Below are positions 16,339 to 24,324 of a DNA stretch of 64,000 bases, piece after piece; position 1 is the first letter of the stretch, and each line of letters opens with the position of its first letter. The notes under the pieces were generated by a model. The model was not told where the DNA came from. It made no database searches and was given only the letters and a program-made list of their open reading frames with translations. Origin of the DNA: Nocardioides sp. Soil805 (lineage in GTDB: Bacteria > Actinomycetota > Actinomycetes > Propionibacteriales > Nocardioidaceae); the NCBI RefSeq assembly GCF_001429625.1, contig NZ_LMSU01000003.1, positions 62,001 to 126,000 of the forward strand, given 5' to 3'. The position numbers and the translations under genes are program-made.

Positions 16339-17715
16339 GTGCCCACCCTGACGTTCCTCGGTGCCGCGGGCACCGTCACCGGCAGCCGGTTCCTCGTCGA
16401 GGCGGGGGACACCCGGGTGCTGGTCGACGCCGGTCTCTACCAGGGGCCGTCCTCGTTGCGCCGACGCAACTGGGAGGACTTCCCGGTGGACCCCGCCAGC
16501 CTCGACGAGGTCGTGCTCAGCCACGCCCACCTCGACCACACCGGCTACCTCCCGCGCCTGGTGCGCGAGGGGTTCGCCGGGCCGGTGCGCTGCACGCAGG
16601 AGACGGCCGAGCTGGCGGCGATCGTGCTGCGCGACAGCGCGCACCTGCAGGAGGAGGACGCGTCGTACGCGAACACCGCGGGGTTCTCCAAGCACCGTCC
16701 CGCCCTGCCGCTCTACGACGCCCGCGACGTCGAGCGCACGCTGCCGCTCCTCGAGCCCCTCGCCCTGGGCGAGGACCTGACGATCGCCGGGGGGATGGTG
16801 CTGCGGCTGCGACCGGCCGGTCACATCCTGGGCTCCGCCACGGTCTCGCTGGACGTCGAGGGCCACCGGGTGCTCTTCAGCGGCGACCTCGGCCGCCTGC
16901 ACCACCCGCTCCTGGGTCCGCCCGCGGACCCGCCGGAGTCCGACACGATCGTCGTGGAGTCGACGTACGGCGACCGGCAGCACCCGTTGCCCGACCCCGA
17001 CCAGCTGGCGGCGGTGATCCGGCGGACGATCGGCCGCGGAGGCAGCGTCCTGGTGCCCGCCTTCGCCGTCGACCGCACCGAGCTGGTCCTGATGGCGCTC
17101 AAGCGGCTGGTGGAGGCGGGCGAGGTCCCGCGGGTGCCGGTCTTCGTGGACAGCCCGATGGCCCTGGCCGCGCTGCGGGTCTACGAGCGGGCGATCGCGA
17201 CGGGCAGCCCGCAGGTGCGGGCCGACCTCTCGCGGGTCAGCGGACTCCTCGACCCCGGTGAGCTGCACGCCGCCCGGACCCCGGCCGAGTCCCGCGAGCT
17301 CAACGCCCCGAGCCGCCCCTGCATCATCGTGTCGGCGTCCGGGATGGCCACCGGCGGCCGCGTCGTCCACCACCTCGAGCACATGCTCCGCGACTCGCGC
17401 CACACGGTGGTGCTGACGGGCTACCAGGCGGTCGGCACCCGTGGTCGCCAGCTGCTCGAGGGGGCCCGGCAGGTCAAGATCCACGGTCGCTACGTCCCGG
17501 TGCGCGCCGAGGTCGTGTCCCTGGAGGAGTTCTCGGTGCACTCGGACGCGGGGGAGACCCTGGCGTGGCTGGGCCGGGCACCGCGGGAGCCGGGCTCGGT
17601 CTACGTCGTGCACGGAGAGCCCGACTCCACCCGGGCACTGGTGCGCCGCATCCAGGACGAGCTGGGCTGGAACGCCGTCGTCCCGTCGTACGGCGAACGG
17701 GTGCTGCTCGACTGA
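16339..17715 (+). CDS. Metallo-beta-lactamase / beta-CASP RNase (YSH1-type)
   Basis: The 458-residue protein has the zinc motif H-A-H-L-D-H at about residue 60, further ligands in A-G-H-I-L-G-S and F-S-G-D-L-G, and a beta-CASP insert with S-A-S-G-M-A-T-G-G-R followed by a late F-S-V-H-S-D-A motif. This architecture is a predicted RNA endo/exonuclease related to the CPSF-73 group. GTG at 16339 has GGAGG 8 nt upstream. A DosR-like box lies 59 bp upstream, so RNA turnover may be part of the stress response (inference). Confidence 0.88.
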   Translation: MPTLTFLGAAGTVTGSRFLVEAGDTRVLVDAGLYQGPSSLRRRNWEDFPVDPASLDEVVLSHAHLDHTGYLPRLVREGFAGPVRCTQETAELAAIVLRDSAHLQEEDASYANTAGFSKHRPALPLYDARDVERTLPLLEPLALGEDLTIAGGMVLRLRPAGHILGSATVSLDVEGHRVLFSGDLGRLHHPLLGPPADPPESDTIVVESTYGDRQHPLPDPDQLAAVIRRTIGRGGSVLVPAFAVDRTELVLMALKRLVEAGEVPRVPVFVDSPMALAALRVYERAIATGSPQVRADLSRVSGLLDPGELHAARTPAESRELNAPSRPCIIVSASGMATGGRVVHHLEHMLRDSRHTVVLTGYQAVGTRGRQLLEGARQVKIHGRYVPVRAEVVSLEEFSVHSDAGETLAWLGRAPREPGSVYVVHGEPDSTRALVRRIQDELGWNAVVPSYGERVLLD

Positions 17716-17757
17716 CCACGCCCCGGACCGGGGCCCCACGAGGAAGAAGGAAGCGCC

Positions 17758-18147
17758 ATGGACGACGGGACCGCCCACGAGAAGCCACCGCAGCACGACC
17801 TGACCGGCCGGATGCTCGGGGCGACGCGTCGGCTCGCCGCAGCCGGCATGGCCGCGCCGGTCGTGGCCACGCGGCCGCTGCGGCACGCCCTGGCGATGGC
17901 GGTCCGCTCCCTCGACGAGCTCCCGAGCGTGGGCGAGCAGCTCGACGTGCTGATGGCCGAGGTGCACGCACAGCGGCTCGGCCTCCAGTCGGTGCAGGCC
18001 CAGCTCGCCGCCCTCGACACCCAGCTCGCGCTCCTGGAGCGGTCGCTGGCCCCGGTCTCCGCCTGGACGCACCAGTCCCAGAACCTGCGCCGCTCCCTGG
18101 TGCGGGCGATCGACGTCCTGCCGCCGGACCCGCGCGACCCGGGGTAG
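17758..18147 (+). CDS. Hypothetical helical protein
   Basis: The 129-residue protein is Ala/Leu-rich. Residues 60-95 form a probable coiled coil (repeated A-Q-L-x-L pattern). No known domain is recognised. A strong AAGAAGGAAG ribosome site precedes the ATG, 42 bp after the RNase stop, so it is likely cotranscribed with it from the box at 16266. Confidence 0.65.
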   Translation: MDDGTAHEKPPQHDLTGRMLGATRRLAAAGMAAPVVATRPLRHALAMAVRSLDELPSVGEQLDVLMAEVHAQRLGLQSVQAQLAALDTQLALLERSLAPVSAWTHQSQNLRRSLVRAIDVLPPDPRDPG

Positions 18148-18156
18148 GCCGGCGGG

Positions 18157-19206
18157 TCAGCCCATCGCGTCGGCGTTGAACAGGGCGACCTTCAACGCGC
18201 CGGTCTCGCCGGCGCGGGAGAAGACGTCGTAGGCGTCCTGCATCTCGTCGAGCCCGTAGCGGTGGGTGCACAGCGCCCCCACGTCGAGCGTTCCCTCGGA
18301 CAGCAGGCGCAGGAGCAGCGGCGTCGTGCGGGTGTCGACGAGGCCGGTCGTGATGGTGACGTCCTTGATCCACAGCGTCTCGAGGTGCAGCGTGGCGGCC
18401 TCGCCGTGCACCCCCACGTTGGCCACGTGTCCTCCCGGCCGCACCAGCTCGGTGCACAGCTCGAAGCTGGTGGGGACCCCCACCGCCTCGATGACCACGT
18501 CGGCGCCGAGCCCCCCGGTCAGCGAGGAGATCATCGCGACGGCCCCCTCCGGGCCGACCACGTCGTCCGCACCCGCCTCCAGCGCGCTGCGTCGTCGCGC
18601 CTCCGCGGGGTCGACCAGGATGACGCGCGAGGGGCTGAAGAGCCTGGCGGTGATGAGGGCCGCCAGTCCGATCGGACCGGCGCCGACCACCACCACCGTG
18701 TCACCGGGGGAGACCCGTCCGGCGAGCACGCCCACCTCGTACGACGTGGGCAGGATGTCCGCCAGCATGAGCGCGCCCTCGTTGGTGACGTTGTCGGGCA
18801 GCACGTGCAGCGAGTGGTCCGCGAAGGGGACCCGGACCTGCTCGGCCTGGGTGCCGTCGATGGTGTGGCCCAGGACCCAGCCCCCGCCCCCGAGGCACTG
18901 TCCGTAGCGGCCCTCCTTGCAGAAGCGGCAGCGACCGCACGAGGAGATGCAGGAGATGAGCACCCTGTCGCCGGTCCTGATGTCGCGCACGTGGTCGCCC
19001 ACCTCGAGCACCGTGCCGACGGCCTCGTGGCCCAGGATGCGGCCCGCCTCGACCTCCGGGACGTCGCCCTTGAGGATGTGCAGGTCGGTGCCGCAGATCG
19101 TGACCGCGTCGACGCGGACGATCGCGTCGTCGGGATCCTTGACGGCCGGGTCCGGCACGTCGACCCAGGACCTGTGGTCGACGCCGCCGTAGACGAGTGC
19201 CTTCAT
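18157..19206 (-). CDS. Zinc-dependent alcohol dehydrogenase
   Basis: The 349-residue medium-chain dehydrogenase has zinc ligands in T-I-C-G-T-D-L-H and G-H-E-A, the structural zinc loop C-I-S-S-C-G-R-C-R-F-C, and the nucleotide motif G-A-G-P-I-G-L near residue 175. It resembles the threonine/sorbitol dehydrogenase branch; the substrate is unknown. Two regulatory signals precede it: a 9-bp hairpin directly in front of the GGAGAGGA ribosome site and a perfect DosR-like box 82 bp upstream. Confidence 0.88.
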   Translation of the reverse strand: MKALVYGGVDHRSWVDVPDPAVKDPDDAIVRVDAVTICGTDLHILKGDVPEVEAGRILGHEAVGTVLEVGDHVRDIRTGDRVLISCISSCGRCRFCKEGRYGQCLGGGGWVLGHTIDGTQAEQVRVPFADHSLHVLPDNVTNEGALMLADILPTSYEVGVLAGRVSPGDTVVVVGAGPIGLAALITARLFSPSRVILVDPAEARRRSALEAGADDVVGPEGAVAMISSLTGGLGADVVIEAVGVPTSFELCTELVRPGGHVANVGVHGEAATLHLETLWIKDVTITTGLVDTRTTPLLLRLLSEGTLDVGALCTHRYGLDEMQDAYDVFSRAGETGALKVALFNADAMG

Positions 19207-19219
19207 GGTGGTCCTCTCC

Positions 19220-19241
19220 AGGATGGGGTGTTCCCCATCCT
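19220..19241 (-). promoter_or_regulatory. 5' leader hairpin of the ADH gene
   Basis: AGGATGGGG and CCCCATCCT form a perfect 9-bp stem with a TGTT loop (as written on the plus strand). It ends 14 nt before the ADH ATG, so it would sit just upstream of the ribosome site in the mRNA. It may be an operator, a stability element or a translation control element. Confidence 0.45.
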
Positions 19242-19287
19242 GTGCGGACGCCCGACCCCGCGCCGGAGGCGTGGTGCCTCGCCCGCC

Positions 19288-19301
19288 GGGACCTTGGTCC
19301 C
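19288..19301. promoter_or_regulatory. DosR-like box (ADH promoter)
   Basis: GGGACCTTGGTCCC is among the closest matches to the mycobacterial GGGACTWWAGTCCC core. It is placed 82 bp upstream of the ADH start and 10 bp after the stop of the upstream USP gene. Confidence 0.65.
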
Positions 19302-19310
19302 GGTGCCCCC

Positions 19311-20183
19311 TCAGGCGCCCGACGGACCGGACTCGGACGGCACCACCGCGACGCTCCCGGGTGCCTCGCGCACGACGAGCGGGGTCACGTTGCCCCAGAC
19401 GATCCGCTGCAGCAGCGGTAGCCGGTGGTGGGCCACGACCACCAGGGCGTGGTCGCGCGACGCCGCCACGAGCCGCTGGTCGGCGAAGCCCCGCGAGAGC
19501 TGGATCGTCACGTCGACGCCCGGGTGCCGCCGCCGGTGCGGCTCGACGAGGGCCGCGATCCGGCTCCGCCGTCCCTCGTGACCGGGCTCGCCCGGCCCGA
19601 GGTCTCCGGTGAGTCCCGTGGAGTCCCAGAAGCAGTGGAGCACCGTGACGGCCCAGTCCCGCGACGCCGCCACCCTGAAGGCGAAGGCGAGCGCGGGCGT
19701 CGAGAGCCCTGTCCCCTCGGTGCCGACCGCGACGCGCGGCCGTGGGTCGGGACCCTCCCGCACGATCACGACGGGGCACGTCGCGCGCATGACCAGCGAG
19801 GCCGCCACGGAGCCCACCGGGGACCAGCGCGGCCCGATCGGGTCGGGGGGGCCGACGACGAGCATGGCCGCGCCGGCGGACGCGTCCAGCAGGGTCCGGC
19901 GCGGACCGCGGCGCGTCACCAGCAGCTGGACCTCGCTCTCGGGCGCCTCGACCCCGACCACCTGGCGGGCCTGCCGGACCAGCCGGTGGTCGCGGCGTCC
20001 GAGGGTGCCGCGCAGCTCGGCCACCGTGGACCGGCCCGGGACCCGACCGGCCGCGTGCGCCGCGACGAGCGGTCGGTGCTCGAGACGCGCCTGCGTGCAC
20101 GCCCAGTGGAGGGCGTCCTGCGCGGTCCGGTCGTGGTCGAGCCCGACCACGACCGCGCCGGGGAAGGGCGAGCCGGTCGTCAT
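19311..20183 (-). CDS. Universal stress protein, two-domain
   Basis: The 290-residue protein has two UspA-like folds (about 8-140 and 150-285). Domain 1 starts V-V-V-G-L-D-H-D-R-T-A; its ATP loop is degenerate (V-V-G-P-P-D-P-I-G), as is that of domain 2 (V-V-A-H-H-R-L-P). The start at 20183 is the M of M-T-T-G-S; a longer reading has no ribosome site. It is divergent from the membrane protein at 20420, and two DosR-like boxes lie between them. Confidence 0.85.
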   Translation of the reverse strand: MTTGSPFPGAVVVGLDHDRTAQDALHWACTQARLEHRPLVAAHAAGRVPGRSTVAELRGTLGRRDHRLVRQARQVVGVEAPESEVQLLVTRRGPRRTLLDASAGAAMLVVGPPDPIGPRWSPVGSVAASLVMRATCPVVIVREGPDPRPRVAVGTEGTGLSTPALAFAFRVAASRDWAVTVLHCFWDSTGLTGDLGPGEPGHEGRRSRIAALVEPHRRRHPGVDVTIQLSRGFADQRLVAASRDHALVVVAHHRLPLLQRIVWGNVTPLVVREAPGSVAVVPSESGPSGA

Positions 20184-20241
20184 GCGGCCAGCGTGACCGC
20201 CCCGGAGCGGCCGGCGACAGCGGCGGTGGGCCCGCCGCCGC

Positions 20242-20255
20242 GGGACGTTGGTCAC
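20242..20255. promoter_or_regulatory. DosR-like box (USP side)
   Basis: GGGACGTTGGTCAC has one mismatch in the final triplet. It is 58 bp upstream of the USP start at 20183. Confidence 0.45.
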
Positions 20256-20297
20256 CGGCCCCTCCGCGACGAGGACGAGCCCAACGTCCGCGTCGGG

Positions 20298-20311
20298 GGG
20301 GCCTTCGGGCC
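20298..20311. promoter_or_regulatory. DosR-like box (membrane-protein side)
   Basis: GGGGCCTTCGGGCC is an imperfect palindrome of the same form, 108 bp upstream of the start at 20420. It is weaker than the others. Confidence 0.35.
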
Positions 20312-20419
20312 CTGCCCCGGGAGCGGCCCCGGGCCCACGCTGGACGGGAGGGCTCGAGGACCTGGCGAGGACTTCTCGCGAGCGGACCACGCACGGATCG
20401 CGGACACCGGAGGGCTGAC

Positions 20420-21007
20420 ATGGCGACCTACCGACTCGGTTGGAGCATCGTGACCGGGGTCACCTGCCTGCTCGGCCTGACCGGCACCGCCCTCGCCGTG
20501 CAACCGGTGCTGTTCTTGTCCGTCGGCGCGACGCTGGCCCTGCTCGGCGCCCTCATGGCCGTCGCCTTCGCCGAGGAGCTGAAGGGCATGCGGCACCCGG
20601 TGCTGACCTTCGCCGCGCTGGCCACGACGCCGGCCCTCCTCCCGGGGCTCGCCCGGCTGATCGGGTCGGCGACCCCGGTACTCGCTGCGGTGCTGGTGCT
20701 CTCCTCGCCCTGGATCGTGACCTGGGCCGACGGCCGGCTACGGCCGTGGCTGTTGCCGGCACGGATCGTGCAGGCCGGGATGGCCGGCCCCGACGAGGCG
20801 TTGCGGCGCCAGTGGGCGGAGTCCACCCGGCAGCTCGCTTCCGCGACGTCCGTGGCGGACCGGCTGCTGGTGGTGCACGCCCGCGAGCAGATCCTGGAGG
20901 ACGTGGCCGCACGCAACGGCGGCCGGCTCCCGGCCTTCGTGTGGGGCCTCCCGGAGATGCGTGGTGGTCTGGACCACCCGTCCAACGAGCCGCACCGACC
21001 GCGGTGA
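20420..21007 (+). CDS. Hypothetical membrane protein
   Basis: The 195-residue protein has four hydrophobic helices (about 8-28, 33-50, 62-80, 86-103), then a soluble C-terminal half with an amphipathic stretch (P-D-E-A-L-R-R-Q-W-A-E-S-T-R-Q-L). No family is recognised. GGAGGG precedes the ATG. Promoter context suggests membership of the stress regulon. Confidence 0.65.
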   Translation: MATYRLGWSIVTGVTCLLGLTGTALAVQPVLFLSVGATLALLGALMAVAFAEELKGMRHPVLTFAALATTPALLPGLARLIGSATPVLAAVLVLSSPWIVTWADGRLRPWLLPARIVQAGMAGPDEALRRQWAESTRQLASATSVADRLLVVHAREQILEDVAARNGGRLPAFVWGLPEMRGGLDHPSNEPHRPR

Positions 21008-21020
21008 GCGTCGACATCTC

Positions 21021-21034
21021 GGGACCTTCGGCCC
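21021..21034. promoter_or_regulatory. DosR-like box
   Basis: GGGACCTTCGGCCC is 92 bp upstream of the ATG at 21127 and 13 bp after the previous stop. It is a full match to the local consensus. Confidence 0.6.
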
Positions 21035-21126
21035 TACCCGCGTCGCGGGGCCGAGGCGACCGTGGTTCCACGACGACCGGCGACGGACGGAACAGACGTC
21101 TGCGCTCCGACGCGCAAGGGGTGACC

Positions 21127-21372
21127 ATGGCCACGGCAACCGAGGTGAGGCAGGCCCACCAGGACATGCTCGACGCAGCAGCGCGCCTGGTCGACGAGGT
21201 GGGCCACACGTCCGCCGGGGGTGTGCTCCGCTCCTACTGGCGAGCGGTCCGGCTGATGCGGCAGGCGGGCTGTCCCGTCCCTGCGCTGGCGGACGAGGCC
21301 GAGCTTCTGGCGCGTGACCTCCTGGGCGCGCGCGGGGTGCGGGTGCCGCACCCGCGACGCACCGCCTCGTGA
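21127..21372 (+). CDS. Small hypothetical protein
   Basis: The 81-residue helical protein is not recognised. Its middle reads V-L-R-S-Y-W-R-A-V-R-L-M-R-Q-A-G-C. AAGGGG lies 6 nt before ATG 21127; an in-frame GTG at 21121 is too close to it. It follows a DosR-like box and overlaps the next gene by 4 bp (GTGA), so the two are translated together. Confidence 0.6.
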   Translation: MATATEVRQAHQDMLDAAARLVDEVGHTSAGGVLRSYWRAVRLMRQAGCPVPALADEAELLARDLLGARGVRVPHPRRTAS

Positions 21373-22253
21373 GGCCCGGCCCGCCGGCCGCCGCGCTCGT
21401 GCTGGCGTGCCTCGCCGGTGCTGCCGCGCTGCCGGGCGCGGCCACGGGGAGCCCCGCCGCGACCCCGGTCCTCGTCGACATCAGGGCGTCCCACCACCCC
21501 GGCGTCGACCGGGTGGTCCTCGAGCTCGACGGCGCCCTGCCCGCGCGCATCCGGGTGCGGTACGTCGACCGGCTGGTGGCCGACGGCTCCGGCCTGCCGG
21601 TCCGCATCGCCGGGCAGGCCGTCCTGCGCGTGGAGCTGAGCCCCGCCCAGGCCCATGACGACGCCGGGCGTCCCACGGTGCCGCGGCGCACGGCGTACGC
21701 CCTGCCCAACGTGATGACCACGGTCCGGGCGGGCGACTTCGAGGGAGTCACGACGTACGGCATCGGGCTGGCCAGGCGCACCCCGTTCGAGGTCTCGACG
21801 CTGCGCAACCCGAGCCGGGTCGTCATCGACGTGCGTGCAGGCTTCCGCACCGAGCGACGCCCGGTGTTCTTCCTCGACCAGGACCGGTTCGTCGACAACG
21901 TCGAGCCGTTCTTCGTGCGCCGGATGCGTCCGGTCCGACCCGGCACCCCGGCCACCGGCCTCATGGACCGGCTCTTCGCCGGCCCGCTGCCCGCGGAGCG
22001 TCGGGCGGGGCTGCGGCTGGTGCGCTCGCGCGCCCGGGGGTACACCGACCTGACGGTGTCGGCCGGCGTGGCCCGGGTCCGGCTCACCGGCGGGTGCAGC
22101 AGCGGCGGCTCGACGGTCACCGTCGCCGGCTCCGTCCTGCCGACGCTGCGCCACCTGCCGACGGTCGACTGGGTGAAGGTCCTCGACCCGGCCGGCCAGA
22201 CGGCCGACCCCACCGGGTCGACGGACTCGATCCCGGCCTGTCTCGAGCCCTGA
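21369..22253 (+). CDS. Secreted AMIN-like / GerMN-domain protein
   Basis: The 294-residue protein begins with a signal peptide (hydrophobic stretch about 5-25, A-A-T-G-S cleavage region). A beta-rich AMIN-like domain follows (V-D-I-R-A-S-x-H-P-G-V-D-R-V-V-L-E to V-V-I-D-V), then a C-terminal GerMN-type domain (L-M-D-R-L-F-A-G-P-L-P to V-K-V-L-D-P-A-G-Q-T). Such proteins are exported and thought to bind the cell wall. GTG 21369 overlaps the preceding stop. Confidence 0.75.
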   Translation: MRPGPPAAALVLACLAGAAALPGAATGSPAATPVLVDIRASHHPGVDRVVLELDGALPARIRVRYVDRLVADGSGLPVRIAGQAVLRVELSPAQAHDDAGRPTVPRRTAYALPNVMTTVRAGDFEGVTTYGIGLARRTPFEVSTLRNPSRVVIDVRAGFRTERRPVFFLDQDRFVDNVEPFFVRRMRPVRPGTPATGLMDRLFAGPLPAERRAGLRLVRSRARGYTDLTVSAGVARVRLTGGCSSGGSTVTVAGSVLPTLRHLPTVDWVKVLDPAGQTADPTGSTDSIPACLEP

Positions 22254-22268
22254 GCGACCGGCGCTGGG

Positions 22269-23174
22269 TCAGTCCCGGAGGGCGAGCGGCACCAGCGCCA
22301 CCGCGCAGGAGGCGTGCTCCAGCACGGAGCTGGCCACGGAGCCGTAGACCATCTCGTGGGCGGCGCTGCCGTGGTGGGTGCCGAGGACCACCATCTCCTT
22401 GTCGGCGGCGGCGTCGAGGATCGCCAGGTCGGCGAGCCCGGTGGCGAGCGCGCGGCGCACGACGACATCCGGGTACTTCTCGGCCATGCCCGCCAGGGTC
22501 TCGGCGAGGATGATCAGCTCGTCCTCGTCGCCGTGGACGCCCTCCTGGTCGCCGTGGGCATGCGCGGCGGCGTGCCGGACGTCCCAGTAGGCGTGCAGGA
22601 CGGTGAGCGGGAGCTCGCGCATGGAAGCCTGCTGGAAGGCGAGCTCGAGGGCCGGGGCGCACCGGTCCGAGCCGTCGACCGCGACCAGGACGCCGTGGCG
22701 GTCGGCCCCGTCCGGGGGCCGCATCACGACCAGGGGACAGGGGACGTGGTGGGCGACGCCCACCGCGACCGAGCCGAGGAGCAGGCTGGCCAGCGGGCCA
22801 CGTCCGCGGGAGCCCAGGACCACCATGGAGGCCCGGCTCGCGACGTCGAGCAGCACCTGGCGGGGGTCGCCGAAGCCGAGCACCTCGTGCACCTCCACCT
22901 CCGGCGCCTGCCCGGTCACGTCGGCGTGCACCTCGGTGAGCAGCTCGTGCGCCTGGGACTCCAGGGCCTCCAGCCCGATGCCGGTCCCCATGCTGGGTGA
23001 CAGGCCGACCGGGGCGAGCCACACGGTGCTCATCGGCGACAGGGCGTGGACCAGCGTGAGCGGCCGACGCGTGAGCCGGGCCTGGGCGACGGCGAAGTCC
23101 ACGGCCAGGTCGGCCGCGACGGAGCCGTCGATCGCGGCCACGACGGTGCCCAGGGGTGCTTGGACGGTGTTCAT
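22269..23174 (-). CDS. Universal stress protein, two-domain
   Basis: The 301-residue protein has two UspA domains (about 8-150 and 160-298). Domain 1 keeps the full ATP loop G-S-R-G-R-G-P-L-A-S-L-L-L-G-S; domain 2 has G-T-H-H in place of G-x2-G. It is the best ATP-binding candidate of the three USPs here and closest in layout to mycobacterial Rv2623-type proteins. GAGGAG lies 7 nt before the ATG. Two DosR-like boxes 21 bp apart lie upstream, inside the end of the exonuclease gene. Confidence 0.9.
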   Translation of the reverse strand: MNTVQAPLGTVVAAIDGSVAADLAVDFAVAQARLTRRPLTLVHALSPMSTVWLAPVGLSPSMGTGIGLEALESQAHELLTEVHADVTGQAPEVEVHEVLGFGDPRQVLLDVASRASMVVLGSRGRGPLASLLLGSVAVGVAHHVPCPLVVMRPPDGADRHGVLVAVDGSDRCAPALELAFQQASMRELPLTVLHAYWDVRHAAAHAHGDQEGVHGDEDELIILAETLAGMAEKYPDVVVRRALATGLADLAILDAAADKEMVVLGTHHGSAAHEMVYGSVASSVLEHASCAVALVPLALRD

Positions 23175-23251
23175 GCTGCTCTCCTCGTGCCGTCGCCAGC
23201 GGACCTCGCTGTCGTACTCCCAGACTCGTCCGGCGGGCCGCGGACCACGAG

Positions 23252-23265
23252 GGGCGCTCGGTCCC
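23252..23265. promoter_or_regulatory. DosR-like box, weaker member of a tandem pair
   Basis: GGGCGCTCGGTCCC fits the palindrome with two mismatches. It is 77 bp upstream of the USP start and 21 bp from the box at 23273. Confidence 0.4.
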
Positions 23266-23267
23266 GA

Positions 23268-24284
23268 TCAGCGGGACGTTGGACCCGCCGACGCCGGGTC
23301 CCCGGTGAGCACCCGGACCGCGAGGTCCGTGGTCGCCTCGATGCCGAGGAAGCCGACGACCCGGCTCACCCGGTCGATGTCGAGCGGGAGCAGCCCGGGC
23401 GTCCCGGGCACGTCCGGGGTGAGCCCGAGGTCGAGGTCGTCGCGCCCGGACATCATCCGCACGTTGAAGTCGTAGCGCTCGCGGGCCCCGGGCGCGGTGA
23501 GGCGGCGTACGACGCCTGCTCCCAGCCGCCGTCCGCCGGTCTCGGCGGCCAGGTCGTCGAGGGCGGCCGCCAGCGACCGGCCGCCGTCGTGGTCGACGTC
23601 GGCCCACACCGCGTCCATCGACCCCGCCGCCAGCAGCAGTGCGGCGGCGGCCTTCTCACCGATCCCGCTCACCCCGGGGAGGTTGTCGCTGGCGTCGCCG
23701 CGCAGGGCGGCGTACGCGAGGTAGCTCTCGGCGGCCACGCCGTACATCGCGTGCAGGCGCGCCGGGTTGAGCAGGGGAGAGGCGTTGATGCCGCCGTCGA
23801 TGAGCCGCAGCACCCGGGTGTGGTCGCTGATGTGGGCGAAGGCGTCCCGGTCAGAGGTGATGATGACGCAGTTCCAGTCGTGGGTGCGCGCCCACGTGGC
23901 GCCGGAGGCGTTGACGTCGTCGGCCTCGAGGCCCGGTGGCGTGAGGGTCGCCAGGCCCAGGGCGTCGAGCAGCGTGCCCGCGCGCTCGAGCTGGTCCACC
24001 AGCTCGGGGTCCTTCTCGGCGCGCCCGGCCTTGTAGTCGGGGTAGAGGTCGCGGCGCACCGATCCCGTCCGGTCGTCCAGCCCGAAGAGGACCGCGTCCG
24101 GGGCGAAGCGGTCCACGGACTCCAGGATCTGGCGCAGCATCCCGTGCAGCGCCCACACCGGGCGACCCGCGCGGTCGGTGATCCGCGTGTGCGCCCGTGC
24201 GTGGTGGTTGCGGTGGAGCAGCGACGGGGCGTCGACGACCAGGAGCAGTCGACGCTCGGGCGGCTGGGACGGCAGGGGCGGCAT
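23268..24284 (-). CDS. 5'-3' exonuclease (FEN / Pol I N-domain type)
   Basis: The 338-residue protein matches stand-alone 5'-3' exonucleases. It has L-L-V-V-D-A-P-S-L-L-H-R, L-F-G-L-D-D-x-T-G-S-x-R-R-D-L-Y-P-D-Y-K-A-G-R, acidic metal ligands in E-A-D-D and I-T-S-D-R-D, and the helix-3-turn-helix R-G-D-A-S-D-N-L-P-G-V-x-G-I-G-E-K. It removes RNA primers or flaps. It follows the PEP synthase gene after 40 bp on the same strand and may be cotranscribed with it. Confidence 0.9.
   Translation of the reverse strand: MPPLPSQPPERRLLLVVDAPSLLHRNHHARAHTRITDRAGRPVWALHGMLRQILESVDRFAPDAVLFGLDDRTGSVRRDLYPDYKAGRAEKDPELVDQLERAGTLLDALGLATLTPPGLEADDVNASGATWARTHDWNCVIITSDRDAFAHISDHTRVLRLIDGGINASPLLNPARLHAMYGVAAESYLAYAALRGDASDNLPGVSGIGEKAAAALLLAAGSMDAVWADVDHDGGRSLAAALDDLAAETGGRRLGAGVVRRLTAPGARERYDFNVRMMSGRDDLDLGLTPDVPGTPGLLPLDIDRVSRVVGFLGIEATTDLAVRVLTGDPASAGPTSR
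23273..23286. promoter_or_regulatory. DosR-like box (USP promoter)
   Basis: GGGACGTTGGACCC lies about 98 bp upstream of the USP start, overlapping the last codons of the exonuclease gene. Confidence 0.55.
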
Positions 24285-24324
24285 GGCGGGCCCAGCCTGC
24301 CACCCGCGGGTCGGCGCCGCGGCC

